This document shows positions 49,061-60,971 of a DNA stretch of 64,000 nucleotides, piece by piece. Each line of letters begins with the position of its first letter. The stretch's first letter is position 1. The translations under genes were made by a program, and so were the position numbers. The DNA is taken from NCBI RefSeq assembly GCF_030445035.2, contig NC_080696.1, forward strand, positions 25,123,661-25,187,660. The letters are read 5' to 3'. The notes under the pieces were generated by a model. That model saw only the letters and a list, made by a program, of their open reading frames with translations. It did not search any database and was not told the origin of the DNA. Source of the stretch: Dasypus novemcinctus. Lineage: Eukaryota > Chordata > Mammalia > Cingulata > Dasypodidae.

Positions 49061-49298
49061 ATGGGGGTGGAGAGGTGGGGAGTTGGGTAGATGGAAAGCT
49101 TTAATGTTTTATAATGTGATGTTCTGTGTGATCTATTAACATAAAAATTAATTAAAAATAAAATAAAATAGTTGGCATTCCTATCAAGCCATCCTATATT
49201 AAACCATGCATGATATAGAACATTTTCAAGAATATGTTTTCAGAAATCTAAATTGTAAGTAGGATGCATTAAACTTGTGATTTAAACACATGTTTTTA

Positions 49299-51754
49299 TT
49301 TTTTTATTTTTTATTTTTTAAAAAATATTTATTTATTATTATTATTTTTTAATTACATTAAAAAAGTATATGAGGTCCCATTCAACCCCACCACCCCCGC
49401 CCCCCACTCCCCCCACAGCAACACTCTCTCCCATCATCGTGACACATCCATTGCACCTGGTAAGTTCATCTCTGAGCATCACTGCACCCCATAGTCAATG
49501 GTCCACATCATAGCCCAGACTCTCTCACGTTCCATCCAGTGGGCCCTGGGGGGATCTACAGTGTCCCGTAATTGTCCGTGAAGCACTATCCAGGACAACT
49601 CCACATCCCGAAAACGCCTCCACATCTCATCTCTTCCTCCCGTTCCCCACACCCAGCAGCCCCCATGGCTACCGTTCCCACACCCATTCCACATTTTCTC
49701 TGTGGACATTGGATTGGTTGTGTCCATTGCACACCTATGTCAAGTGAGGGCTTAGATTCCACATGGGTACTGGATGCACTCTTCCCGCTTCTAGTTGTAG
49801 ACACTCTAGGCTCCATGTTGTGGTGGTTGACCTTCTTCAACTCCATGTTAGCTGAGTGGAGTAAGTCCAATAAGTCAAAGTGTAGGAGCTGAAGTCTGTT
49901 GAGGCTCTGGGCCTGGGTGTCATATTATCAGTCCAGAGATTCAAATCCCCTACATATATCTTAAACTCAGCACCAACTACAATTCCAATAAAGTAGCATG
50001 CAAGTCTTGTGAAAAGAGATCCCCTCTGAGTCCATTTCCATCACGCAGAAACACCAGCTCCAAAGAAGGGCCATCTGTCATGGCAGTGAACCCCTTCTGC
50101 CATGACCATAGAACCCGTGGGTCTCTTTATCCCTCAAAAGAACCAATACCTGGGGTTGTATCTACCTTATCTGTCTCTTAGACTCTGTCCAGTTGTACAT
50201 AGGGGTATTCGTTCTGACAACCTCCAGACTCTTTTTTAGAGACTCACAGCCTTATAATCTCATTTCTCCTTTCCATTTCCCCCTTACATTAGGTCAAACC
50301 GCTTCCCGAAGTCATGTTATTATATGTAGACAGGTATATTCTGCTGTTCCGCATTGAATCTTTAATTCAAGGTCATTTTCTAGTTGCTTCTTCAGCTGGT
50401 ATGTGGTAGTGATCCCTCGGTGCCAGGGAGGCTCATCCCCGGGTGTCGTGTCCCACGCTGGGGGGAATGCATCACATCTACACGCTGAGTTTGGCTGTGA
50501 GAGTGGCCACATTTGAGTAACATGAAGGCTGTCAGGAGGAAACCCCCAGGCACAATGCTACTCTAGGCCTTGTTCTTATTGCAGGTGCATAGGCTCAAAA
50601 GTGTAGCCATTAGTATCAAGAGCCCACTGTTGGGCCCTCCTTCCTTCCTGGTTCTTGCCGTTGCACCTGGAGGATTGCCGCTGCTCTCCCAGGGCCCACA
50701 ACAGTGACCCCCCGGCCAGGAGCCCAGTACCCCCCCAGCTGTTGTTTTTAATTGTTTCCACTATGAGTATATATAGACATTACCATATACCCTGGGCATA
50801 TGCCCTGTATAACTCCCTGTCAACCATATATATCCTGTCAATAACATCCCATATCAGTATTCCTCCGCTGCCATTGTTGAACCACTCTGTGATCCAAAAC
50901 TTCCCGTAAAGTGAATCCCAACATAATGTCAGCTTCAGAAGATTCTTAGATCACCAAAATTCATATATACAATATACAGTATTTCCCCAGATCCACCATA
51001 AAACCTTTTCCCTTCCACAGCAATAATCTTTTAACTTATTCATATCATATTTCCTGAAACTGATGTACAGATTCCGAAACTATAGTTTTCAAACAAGGTA
51101 ACATTTGTGCTTACTATGTGGTCCATACTTTAGGTTGTACAGTTTTCTAAATTTTTTAGTTATCCTATGTTTTGTCTTATGGTTTTCATTATTAGTCTGT
51201 CATCCCCTATATGTTTTTGGTGTAATATTAGCTGTTTTATATTCATCCTCGTGTACTCTCACATAACTCCTCTTTTGCCCCCTTATTTACCTTTGTTCCA
51301 TCCATTGCACGTCCATTTTCCCCTCCCCTTAGGGCCCACAACGCCTGCCAATCTAATGCCCTGGGAGCCGTCCTTTCTCACGAGAGATACAGTTCTCTCT
51401 ATTCGACGGCATTAGTCTTCCCCAGGATATGGGTCCACCCCACCCAATGGTAGAACCCACCTTGGCAAAATGAGCCTTCAGCTATTCCCTCCGGAGTCCT
51501 CCCGCATCAGACCATACCCCCTGAGCGTCCTAACCAGGTAACCCTCCTACTTATACTTTGATACGTTTTACTCAACATTTAGTTCTCAATGAACTTCTGG
51601 CACTCTCCGATGTTTGTATGTTGCCCCTCCCTCCCACCTATTTCTTGGACCATATTACCCCTCTTCCCATCCCCAGCCCCCCTCAAACCCAGAAAACCCC
51701 ACCCGAAGGTAACCCCTTGCCCCCATTTTGTCCCTTCTTTGTGCTCATACTTAC
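49299..51754 (-). mobile_element. LINE-1 3'-UTR insertion, minus strand, 14-bp TSD
   Basis: T-rich (poly-A) left end at 49299-49370, then antisense LINE-1 3' UTR of a related but distinct subfamily ('gaggtcccattcaacccc', 'ggacattggattggttgtg', 'gtgtcccacgctgggggg') to 51754. Exact TSD AACACATGTTTTTA at 49285-49298 and 51755-51768. GC-rich and little decayed relative to its AT-rich host, suggesting a fairly recent, strongly 5'-truncated insertion. A unit A empty site lies near 12.05 kb. Confidence 0.85.
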
Positions 51755-51768
51755 AACACATGTTTTTA

Positions 51769-52040
51769 AAAGCAAATATTATGTAAATATATATATATTA
51801 TGTTATATTTTAAAGTGTATCACAGAAACCCCTAATGGATGCTCCATTCTTAGTACTTTTCTTCAAGGTCTTTTAGACTAATCTTATGTATATGAATGTA
51901 TATTACACGTATTATAGAAAGTTTTTGCTATTTCCTATTTCTGTTTTACAGCTTTCAGTTTTCACTCATTATAGCCTTTTGTAGTCCCTTTGTCCTTTAA
52001 ACTTGGGAGATGAATGATTCCTTGCTAAATGTGTTAAATT
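51769..52040. other. Host sequence between two LINE-1 insertions
   Basis: AT-rich unit-B DNA that continues the target of the preceding insertion ('aaaagcaaatattatgta') and corresponds to about 12.05-12.80 kb of unit A, with part missing. No gene. Confidence 0.45.
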
Positions 52041-53344
52041 TTTTTTTTTTTAATTTTTTAGAAATCCTTAACTTTTATTAATTCTTAATTCTTGGTTACA
52101 GGGTTACAGGCTAAAGAAATTTTATTTATTTTATTTATTTATTTATTTATTTATTTTTATTGACTTTGTAATAATATTACATTAAAAATATATATGTGAG
52201 GTCCCATTCAACCCCACCCCCCCACCCCCCCTCTCCCCCCCCCAACAACACTCGTTCCCATCATCATGACACATCCATTGGATTTGGTAAGTACATCTTT
52301 GGGCACCTCTGCACCTCATATACAATGGTCCACATCATGGCCCATACTCTCCTCCATTCCATCCAGTGGGCCCTGTGAGGATCCACGATGTCCAGTGATT
52401 ACCCCCGAGGCGCCATCCAGGGCAGCTCCACGTCCCAAATACGCCCCCACCTCTCTTCTCTTCCTGCCCTTCCCCATACCCATCGTCCACCATGTCCACT
52501 TTTCCCAATCCAATGCCACCTCTTCTATGTGGACATTGGATTGGTTGTGTCCATTGCACCTCTATGTCAAGAGGAGGCTCAGATTCCACATGGATGCTGG
52601 CTGCCATCCTCCCATTTTCAGTTGTAATCACTCTAGGCTCCATGGTGTGGTGATTGTCCTTCTTCAACTCCATCTTAGCTGAGTGTGGTAAGTCCAATAA
52701 ATCAGATTGTAGGTGCTGGAGTCTGTTGAGGCTCAGGACCTGGCTATCACATTATCAGTCCAGAGATTCAAATCCCCTAACTATATCTTAAACCCCAACG
52801 TTAACTGCACCTCCAGCAGATTAGTATGAAAGTCTTATGAAGGGAGATCCCATCTGAGTCCAGATTCATCACACATAAACACCATTTCCAGAGAGGGGCC
52901 ATCTGCCCTGGTAGTAAACCCCATCGGCCATGACCATAACTCTCATGGGTCTCTTTAGCCTTCATAGGAACCAATATCTGGGGGTTGTATCTGCTTTATC
53001 TGTCTCTCTGACTCTGCTCAGTTGTGCATGAGGGCAATCCTTCTGCCAGCCTCCAGACTCTTTTTTAGAAACTCGTAGCCATATAAACTCATTTCTCCTT
53101 TCCATTTCCCCCTTACTTTAGGTCAAACAGCATTTTAAAGTCATGTTGTTTTATGTAGACATGGATATTCTGCTGATCCGCATTGAACCTTCCATATAAG
53201 GTCCTTTTCCAGTTGCATCATCAGTTGGTATTTGATAGTGGTCCCTCGTTGCCAGGGAGGCTCATCCCCGGGTGTCATGTCCCACGCTGGAGGGAAGGCA
53301 TTGCATTTACATGCTGAGTTTGGCTTCGAGCCTGGCTACATTAA
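52041..53344 (-). mobile_element. Second LINE-1 3'-UTR insertion of the same subfamily, minus strand
   Basis: Left end is a long T-rich tract with (TTTA)n at 52110-52160. From 52195 to 53340 it is colinear with 49370-50530 ('gaggtcccattcaacccc', 'gacattggattggttgtgtc', 'ctcatccccgggtgtcatg'). Only a short TTAAA repeat could be matched across the ends (about 52034 and 53341), so the TSD is uncertain. 52041-52115, between two T-rich runs, is not recognised and may be a transduced or nested piece. The 120-residue minus frame at 52335-52697 is the recurrent 3'-UTR frame. Confidence 0.75.
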
Positions 53345-54904
53345 AACACTCATCTTTCAATGCTTTTAAGACACCAAATTTTGTGATTTCATGAGACTAA
53401 ATATTTTCTTGCAGTAATATCTCTTTTGTGTGTAGTTGCGAACCATGTGAAAACCCTCCTCTTTTGTGATGTGTTAACAACATTCCATATATACTATTTC
53501 TTTTTATAATTTTGGTACGATTAAAATAATTATTTCCTTTTTTCTAATTGCTAAAGTTTATGTTTTTTAAAAAGAAATAAATTGTTGAGTTAAATGCCTG
53601 GTTTGTTTTGAAAATTTTAGTAGAGAAAATTTGTAAAGCTAAGAATTGATAATGAATCTCAATTTGTTGATACCCTGTACATTTTTTTCAATTTTTTTTT
53701 GTTTTATTTTTTCATTTCTTTATTTACTTATTTTTTATTTTTTTATTATTAAATTTTCTCTCTTTTTTGAGGATACACAGATCACAATCACTTAGATAAC
53801 TAAAATTTCCTTTAAAATGCTTCTACATAATCAGGAATAGCAGTTTTATTTTTCTCTACTATTTGATGTATATTTAAGAAAATGTGTTTTCTTCACTATC
53901 CTGCATTTGATTATGTTCATTAAATTTAATTAGTTTATTAGATATATATCCTGCATTCAAATGATTTGTGTTCTATTAACTTATATTAAGATTTACTTTG
54001 TAGAATTATGTTTGTTCATTTTCTTCAATGATTTTGAAAGAGTAAAATAAATTTAAACTTCTGTTTTAGGAATAAGCTGTTAATGACTTTTTACTAGTTC
54101 ATCATAGTTAATTAATTTATTTAAATAATTGATATGTGCATTATTTTCCTCCACATTCTGAATTTATATGAAAATTTTAACTTATCATATATAATATCCA
54201 TTTAAAATATTGTTATCCTTATTTTTGCTCTCATCTCTATGTTGTTCAGAATCTATATTCATTGCAATTCCTCATTGTTTTGTATGTAATTAGAGGTGTC
54301 TTTGATAAGGCATTTATTTTTTGATAATGTATGTTTTAAACTAATCTTCCTTCTTGTACATGCATTGTGTCCTTTCTCATGTTTATATGTTATATACATT
54401 TTCTGGTATTTTTTATGAACTGCATTGCTCTCATTAATGTACATTTCTATGATTTAGGAATTGGATGCTGTTGGATTTTGTTGGCAATGATGGCCAACAC
54501 ATTCTCTAATTTTTCAGACAGTAATAAGTTCAGGAAATGCTATATTTCAATTAAATTCAGACTACCATATCTTCTTATAATATATTCTGGAAAACATTTA
54601 TGATGTCATTAAATAAATATAATACAAACTTTGGATAATGTAAAAACACTAGACAATTTACATTGTCTCTTAATTTTCCCTATTTGTATCACTGCATATC
54701 ATATTTTATATAATGTGGTCTGCAGTATTTTTAAGAAAATATTCTTTTATTCATGGTTATATGGTAAAATTCTATGTATTGTAAAATTTGAAATACTTAA
54801 ATAATCTTAAACAAACAGACTGGAATACTGCATGACAAAATATGAACATTAGTTTTTGTTTGCAAATAATAGATACTATAATAATATTAGTATAAAAAAG
54901 GCTA
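53345..54904. other. AT-rich intergenic DNA, unit B
   Basis: Colinear with about 12.8-14.2 kb of unit A ('gcgaaccatgtgaaaaccc' near 53440 against 'gcaaaccatctgaaaactc' near 12896). No gene or RNA seen; 53.68-53.77 kb is T-rich low-complexity sequence. Confidence 0.5.
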
Positions 54905-55810
54905 TATTTTCTTAGTCCCTACTGAATACCAGGCAATATTCAAAGGTCTTTATTTATATAATGAATATAGTTTATCTTCACAAGATAACTCTCAGGTAGT
55001 TGCTGACATTATCTGAAAAATAATCTTGGGTAATGAAAAGGTATTCTGGGACTTGCTTAATCAAAGACTTAAACCTCATCCTGGCATTTTTTCTATGTCA
55101 CAAACCTCACATCGAATCCATGAGCATATCATATTGATTCTTTGTGCAGACTATAATTGACATGTGACTATTTCTCAGCACCTCCTCTTCTACCACCTTG
55201 GTTCAAAACTGTCATCTCAGTCGTTATAAATTATTGGTGATCACATGAAGATTAAATATCAGAATTACAGCAAAAGCCTTCAGATTCAATATGATCATGC
55301 CCTAATCCTTACTTTTATGAACTCAGTCTTTATGATTGTGTCTGTCATGCTCTCTCTGGTGTGGACACACGGACCTCTTCACAGTTCACTATACACATAA
55401 GTTCCGATGCTGCCTGGGATCTTTCCATTTTCTCTTCTTCCTGAAATTCCTTTCTGCTGTTAACTGCATGGATTTTTCTTCATTCTTTTCCTCATAATAC
55501 CATCGCTTAACACCCTACGTGAAATTGTACTTGCCCCATCCATTGCTATTTTTGCACTGGTTTTCCATGACAGTTACCTCTTTTAACATTCTATATATTT
55601 TGCTAATGCCTTTGAATAAAGGAATTTTGCTAATTATATACAAGACTGCATCCCCCATACATAAAAGAATACCTTCATAAATGTATTCAAATGACTGAAT
55701 TTTGCAGATGATGAAACTGGGGCATGGAAATCACATAGCTTGTTCAATGTCAGCCAGCAGGTTAAAGAACAAGCTCCAATTAGAACCCAGACAGTCTGAC
55801 TTTAGAAAGC
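54905..55810 (+). repeat. MIR and L2 relics matching those of unit A
   Basis: 54905-55025 MIR ('ctactgaataccaggcaat'); about 55120-55670 L2 ('gtgtggacacacggacctc', 'gctatttttgcactgg'); 55690-55805 MIR 3' half ('gatgaaactggggcatgg', 'aacccagacagtctgac'). The three occur in the same order and orientation as at 14.2-15.25 kb, which is strong evidence for tandem duplication. Confidence 0.55.
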
Positions 55811-57019
55811 ACATCCTTAATAACTAGTCTATGATATCACTGTTTTTCTACAAAACCATACTACTCTTATCAGGACTGAAAAATATAATACATTATTATA
55901 TTAAAAAACATTAACAAAAATAGGATTTTTTGATAGGAGTATGTTGCTGATAGACTGCTCTAGAGTCTAATAGAAGATAGTGTAATTTTGGAGATACCTG
56001 CTGTATCTTCTCAAACATGCCTTGATTGTCTTTTTACAGAAAGAAAGAACTCTGTGAAGGAAAGAACAATTTATTAGGTGATATTATTGTGCTATAGAGT
56101 CGCTCTGGTATAAGAAAGGGCTTCAGACACATGGTGGTTCAAAAGTATGATCCTTGACTGTAGCAATGCAGACTTTCCTTGACTAGGGTTTGTGGGTGGC
56201 TCTTTTCCATGATGTAATCCTGGGACTCAAGTTTCTTCTGTGTTGTTCCTCTACTACCTCCATAGATGTCCCCGTCTATGAGGTTGAAGGCATTTCACAT
56301 AGCACTCTGTTCACAATGCAGTGAGATTTTTACATTTGAAAAACAATTTCTAAACTTTTTTCTTTCAGGAAGTTTTTAAAGAAAAATTCAATTTCTCTAA
56401 GAGTTAATAGGATTACCCATTTCTTCTGAGGTGAACATTTTAAGTAATTATTCATTTCCTCTAAATTATAATATATAAGTTGGTGACTAAAGTTGTTTAC
56501 AACATTTTCTTATAGTTCTTTAAATATTTGTGTATGATTATAGGTGATTTTCTTACTTTCATTCCTTATGTTTGTAATTATTTTTTCATTTTTAGTACTT
56601 TATATGCATGCTTAATTTATCATAGTCTGCCTAATATAATATCCAAAATAACTTATGACATTAGAACCATATAGTAGTAGACATTCAATTCTACTTTCCC
56701 AATGTGTTATTTTTGTCATAAATATCATTTTTCTAAATGGTCTAATCCCATTAAATCATCAACCCAGTTTGCTTTAGGCAGTTATTTTTAAAGAAATTAA
56801 AAATTTAAAAAACAAGTGTTTGATATATTTACTTTCCATTTTTACATTTGCAGAGTCATTTGTGTCTATATTTAAGTCCAAGTGTCACTCTGTTATTATA
56901 TACCTGCCTGGATAATATTTAAAGGACAAGTTTGCTGTCAAAAAAAAATTTATTTCTTTGCATATGTGCATGTGTTTGCTAAATTTTCTAAAAAGTTTGC
57001 ATTTTGTGTTTATATTTGA
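55811..57019. other. Right end of unit B, intergenic
   Basis: Colinear with 15.25-16.25 kb of unit A to about 56.84 kb, then unrelated AT-rich DNA. No gene seen. Confidence 0.45.
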
Positions 57020-58140
57020 AAATTATTTTCAGTGAGTATTGAATTCTGGAATGAGTTTTATCTTTCAATACTTTAATTTTTTTTTCCATTTATTCTGGCA
57101 TGTGTTATTTAGACAGCAAATTTCTTATAATAAATTGTTTTTTTTCCTTCTGTATGCAAAATGTAGTTTGCCCTGACTGCCTTCAGAAGTGCATACTTAC
57201 CTTCATTTATCAACAGTGTACATGATGAATCTTGATGTGTTTCATAGTTGATTTGCTCTTTTATTTATCCATTCTGGGGTTTGCTGACATTTCTGGCCAT
57301 ATAATTTGATGTCTTACCTTATTTTTGGAAAATCTTAGCCATTGTCTCTTTAAATATTTCTTCTGTTCCATTTTCTCTCTATTCTTGTTGAATGATGCAT
57401 TAAGTCAGCTATTGGTTGCCTCAAAAGGAAGGCAATAAAGAATTTTATGAAATAAAAGACAGAGAGACACAAGAGAGGAGGTAAAGATGGGACCAGGGGA
57501 ATCAACAACTTCTGGAACTGAGAGCCTCAACTCTAGTTTCCACATCTTATTTATTTGAAAGCTAAGAAGCAGCTGTTTGCTACAGGAAGCAACTTGCAAC
57601 ATCTTCTACAATAGTAGGAAGCAATTTGCAAAATCGACAATAAGGTAATTTATAATAACAGGAAGCAACTTACAACATCTACAATAACAGGAAGCAACTT
57701 GCAATATCTACAATACGGTAATTTATAATAACGGGAAGCAACTTGCAACATTTTCTACAATAACAGGAAGCAACAAATTAGGTAAGCCAGTTTCCCACAA
57801 CAGTTGAACTCTAGTTACTTGTATACTAACTGCTTGATATTGTCCCACAGCTCTTGGATAGTTATTCCCACTTTTTGTTTTTTTATTTAGTTCTCTCTTT
57901 GGTTAATTCCTATTGACTTATCTTCAATTTCATTTGTTCTTTTCTTAACTGTACTCTATTACTGATGACACTGTTGAAGGAACTCTTTGTTTCTGAAATT
58001 GTGTTTGTGTATGTGTGCATTTTAAAATTTTATTTCTACCTTCATTGGATACTACCTTATAGTACATGTCTCTCTGATTAAATTTCTTATGTACTTGAAC
58101 ATGTTGTTTATCCTCTCCATGAGATATTTGAACTAGTAGT
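57020..58140 (-). mobile_element. Old LINE-1 ORF1/5'-UTR fragment, antisense, split by an insert
   Basis: 57230-57394 is antisense to the ORF1 RRM region ('gccattgtctctttaaata', 'ttctgttccattttctctc'). The LINE-1 text resumes at 57803 ('ctgcttgatattgtcccac' near 57830) and runs to about 58140. The 57395-57802 segment is foreign. Confidence 0.5.
57395..57802. repeat. Insert with a patterned minisatellite (57585-57777)
   Basis: Six copies of GGAAGCAA(C/T)TTGCAACA-type units start at 57585, 57617, 57661, 57690, 57734 and 57766. Spacings are 32, 44, 29, 44 and 32 bp; the 44-bp units carry an extra 'ggtaatttataataac' stretch, making a 73-bp higher-order period. It lies in a 408-bp insert inside an old LINE-1. 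The class of the insert is unknown; the left part (57400-57580) could be LTR-like. The minus-strand frame at 57405-57602 is not credible. Confidence 0.6.
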
Positions 58141-60474
58141 TGTCACTGCTCCTTAGCCAAAGACCACCAAGAATACCTGTGGTTCAAAAACATGGCTCTA
58201 TTACTCAACACAGTGAGGAAGAACACACGTCATAGAGAAACGTGCAATTTTCAAATAAGAGATTAAGAGAAAGAAACTATGATAGGATTTATAAGTTAGC
58301 TAGAAACTTAGGGGGAGGAAATAGGAAAGCAGATATCTGCTACAGATTGAAATCAGTCAGAAATCAAGAGCAATTCTATAATTAGGTACCTCAGTCTATC
58401 TTATCTATTATTAGAGCAGTCTGAATTAAAATTAAAGCTGTAGTTTGGAAAAGTAATAGAAATACCTCATTTGGTAACAGAGGAGGGTGTTTGTGATGTT
58501 GTGGGTTGCACAGTGACCTTGTCAGGAGATCTCCCAGTCAATCCCCAAGCTTTGCCATGGATACTTGACAGACACTTGCAAAGAAGAATTTGAGAAGGAA
58601 TGCAAACCCCTTAATTTTAGTTTTTTCTACTTTTCCTAAATGACACTGTAGCTCAAACTTAGCTTTAACTATTCTTTAAAATTTAGCTGATTTCTTCCTA
58701 CCTGCTTATACTATGGCCACCTCTTTCTCCCATCTTCTGACAAATATGAAAAAATTCAATTATACCATCTCCTCTGAGGTTTTTGTCCTTCCTTGGAATT
58801 CAGGTTACTCAGATGTTTGCAAACTCAGGTTTTTCATGGGCTCATGAAAAACTGTGATTTTTAAAAAGATTATTTGCTTTTTTAAAAATTGTTAGGTTGT
58901 TGCAAGGTTTGTTTGTTTGTTTTTTCAGATTTCTTCATCCTAAGTAGAAGTGGATATTCTATATTCTTTTTAAAACTGAATGAAGTGCAGTGGTTTCAAA
59001 TATCTCCTTCTGGACAGGTCCACACTTGCCTTTATGATAACTTTCTATGATTCTAGTTCTGTACCTTGAAAATATAGTGAAACCTCAGAATCATTATGGT
59101 TATAATTTATTTCATCTACTTTCCCTTTCCAATGTTCTTCTTTTTACCTTCTTCCTCCATTTCTTTCTCCTTTCCTTCTCTTTAAATGCCTCTTCCTCCT
59201 CCTTCTCTTCTTCTTCCTCTTTCTTCACCTTCTACTTTTACTTCTGTTCTTTCTGTCTTCATTTTATTTTTCACCCAGGAAAATATCCTGCAATTCTATA
59301 TTGATCAACAAACTGGGTGATTTCTCAAATCTAGTAGAAACTTATTCTTCCTTACTTCTTAAAAATAGTCCTTTTTCTCTTATTTCTACTACTGACTTAA
59401 TAAGGACCTACATTACTTCATAAGGCATGGTCAAGAGGCCTGTTAATCAGAGGGAAAAGTGAAAAGTTTTGTTTTGTTCTTGCATTCTGTATACTGAAAT
59501 GTTTAAAAGTAGGGATTCTGTAATCAGGAAACTTAGTTTTGAATGCTGATATCACAAAAGTAATGTGTTTTTGAGCATATTACCTAAAGTTTATATGCCT
59601 CTGTTTTCTCAACTGTGGTCTTTGATGGCAAGTAAGAATAGATTCATATTTTAGAGTTGTTATGAAGATATAAAGAGGTTTAAATATAAAACATTTATAT
59701 ATTGTCCTTAACTAATAAGATACATAGAATTGCTAATTTTTCACTCAGTTCTTGACTAACCACTCATTAAAAAATATATTTTCTGAGTAAACTATATGTA
59801 ACATGAACTAGATCATACTCTGAGGATACAATTGTGTGTACAGACAAATTCCTGTCTTTATGTAAGTTACCATTTTGGTGTAGTGGTAGATATAAATAGA
59901 AATCAAACTTCCATGTGAAAAAAGAATAGCTGATTATTGTATTAAATGGTAAAAAAGAGAGGTCCAGTGTGAGCAATGGACAACATGATTCTTTCTTGAG
60001 GGAAAGATCATTGAGCACAGATATTAATAAAAAGATTGAAAAGTTATCAACTTGAGAGTATATTTTCCATTTTTCCATATTTATCTGATGAAAAGAAAAT
60101 TATGTGTGATTGCTTGTTCTCAACATTTGGCTTCTACTTTACTACAAGAAAAATGGGATAGTGCATATTTTCATGTAGATTAACTTGATATAAAATTACT
60201 TAATTTTTGGACTGTTTTTATTGTTCAGATATTGATAGGTAGAAGTGAGTTTGTCTGAGGTCCTAAGACTAATCTCTTTCTTTCTCAAAGAAAGAATATT
60301 TTGCATATTTCAAAGAGCAATCACACTGATAAACCAAGATACAAACATGACTAAAACTTTGTTTTAATAATTTGAAAATTTGATTTGAGTTGTAGGAAGC
60401 CATAAAATTATCCTTGAATGTGAAATTTTTAAAAAATTTTTGAAGCAAGTGGATATTTAGAAACACTTTTCATG
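58141..60474. other. Intergenic DNA with a MIR relic and a pyrimidine-rich tract
   Basis: 59495-59695 follows MIR in plus orientation ('gggattctgtaatcagg', 'cctctgttttctcaactgt', 'agttgttatgaagatataa'). 59130-59275 is a strand-asymmetric CTTC/CTCC pyrimidine tract. 58150-58560 has moderate GC and may be an unrecognised repeat. No gene; the 103-residue minus frame at 59767-60078 is unrecognised. Confidence 0.45.
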
Positions 60475-60488
60475 TAGTTTATTCTTTT

Positions 60489-60924
60489 TTTTTTAAGATT
60501 TACTTATTATTTCTCTCCCCTTCCCCCTTCTCCTCTCTTCCCTTGCCCCCCAGTTGTCTGTTCTCTTTGTCTATTCACTGCGTGTTCTTCTTTGTCCGTG
60601 TCCTCTTCTGTTGCTGTCAGCAGCACGGGAATCTGTGTTTCTTTTTGCTGCATCATCTTGTTGTGTCAGCTCTCAGTGTGTGCGGCCCCATTCCTGGGCA
60701 GGCTGCACTTTCTTTCGCGCTGGACGGCTCTCCTTACGGAGCGCACTCCTTGCACGTGGGGCTCCCCAATGCGGGGGACACCCCAGCGTGGCACCGCACT
60801 CCTTGCGTGCATCAGCACTGCACATGGGCCAGCTCGACACGGGTCAAGGAGGCCCGGGGTTTGAACCGCAGACTTCCCATGTGGTAGACGGATGCCCTAA
60901 CCACTGGGCCAAGTCCGCTTCCCA
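60489..60924 (-). mobile_element. DAS-III-like tRNA-derived SINE, minus strand, 14-bp TSD
   Basis: Same family as 5459-5884 and less decayed. The head at the right end reads in sense 'gaagcggacttggcccag', with B box 'ggttcaaaccc' near 60857. The body keeps many CpGs ('gcgctggacgg', 'ttacggagcgc'), and the tail is a T-run at 60489-60495. TSD TAGTTTATTCTTTT at 60475-60488 and 60925-60938. Plus-strand frames of 90-200 residues across it and the following LTR are artefacts. Confidence 0.88.
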
Positions 60925-60971
60925 TAGTTTATTCTTTTATTCCAGAAAAATCACCTTAAGAGATCATAATC

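Larger units (their letters stand above)
40070..49164 (+). mobile_element. 9.1-kb LINE-1 insertion (copy E), plus strand, flanked by an 11-bp TSD
   Basis: TSD AAAATAGTTGG at 40059-40069 and 49165-49175; unit A has the uninterrupted site near 11.92 kb. Order: 40070-40265 unrecognised, 40270-41890 5' UTR (pyrimidine-rich 41210-41310), jump over ORF1, 41930-42295 inter-ORF region, ORF2 relic about 42298-45992, 3' UTR 45993-49060 ending in an A-rich tail, then 49061-49164 a second 3'-end-like tail. Most of ORF1 is deleted. The about 3.07-kb 3' UTR is several times longer than that of human LINE-1. Confidence 0.8.

Noticed and set aside
57585..57777. CRISPR-like array of regularly repeated GGAAGCAA units
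   Set aside because: Spacers are not unique and lengths alternate 29-44 bp; this is a mammalian minisatellite.
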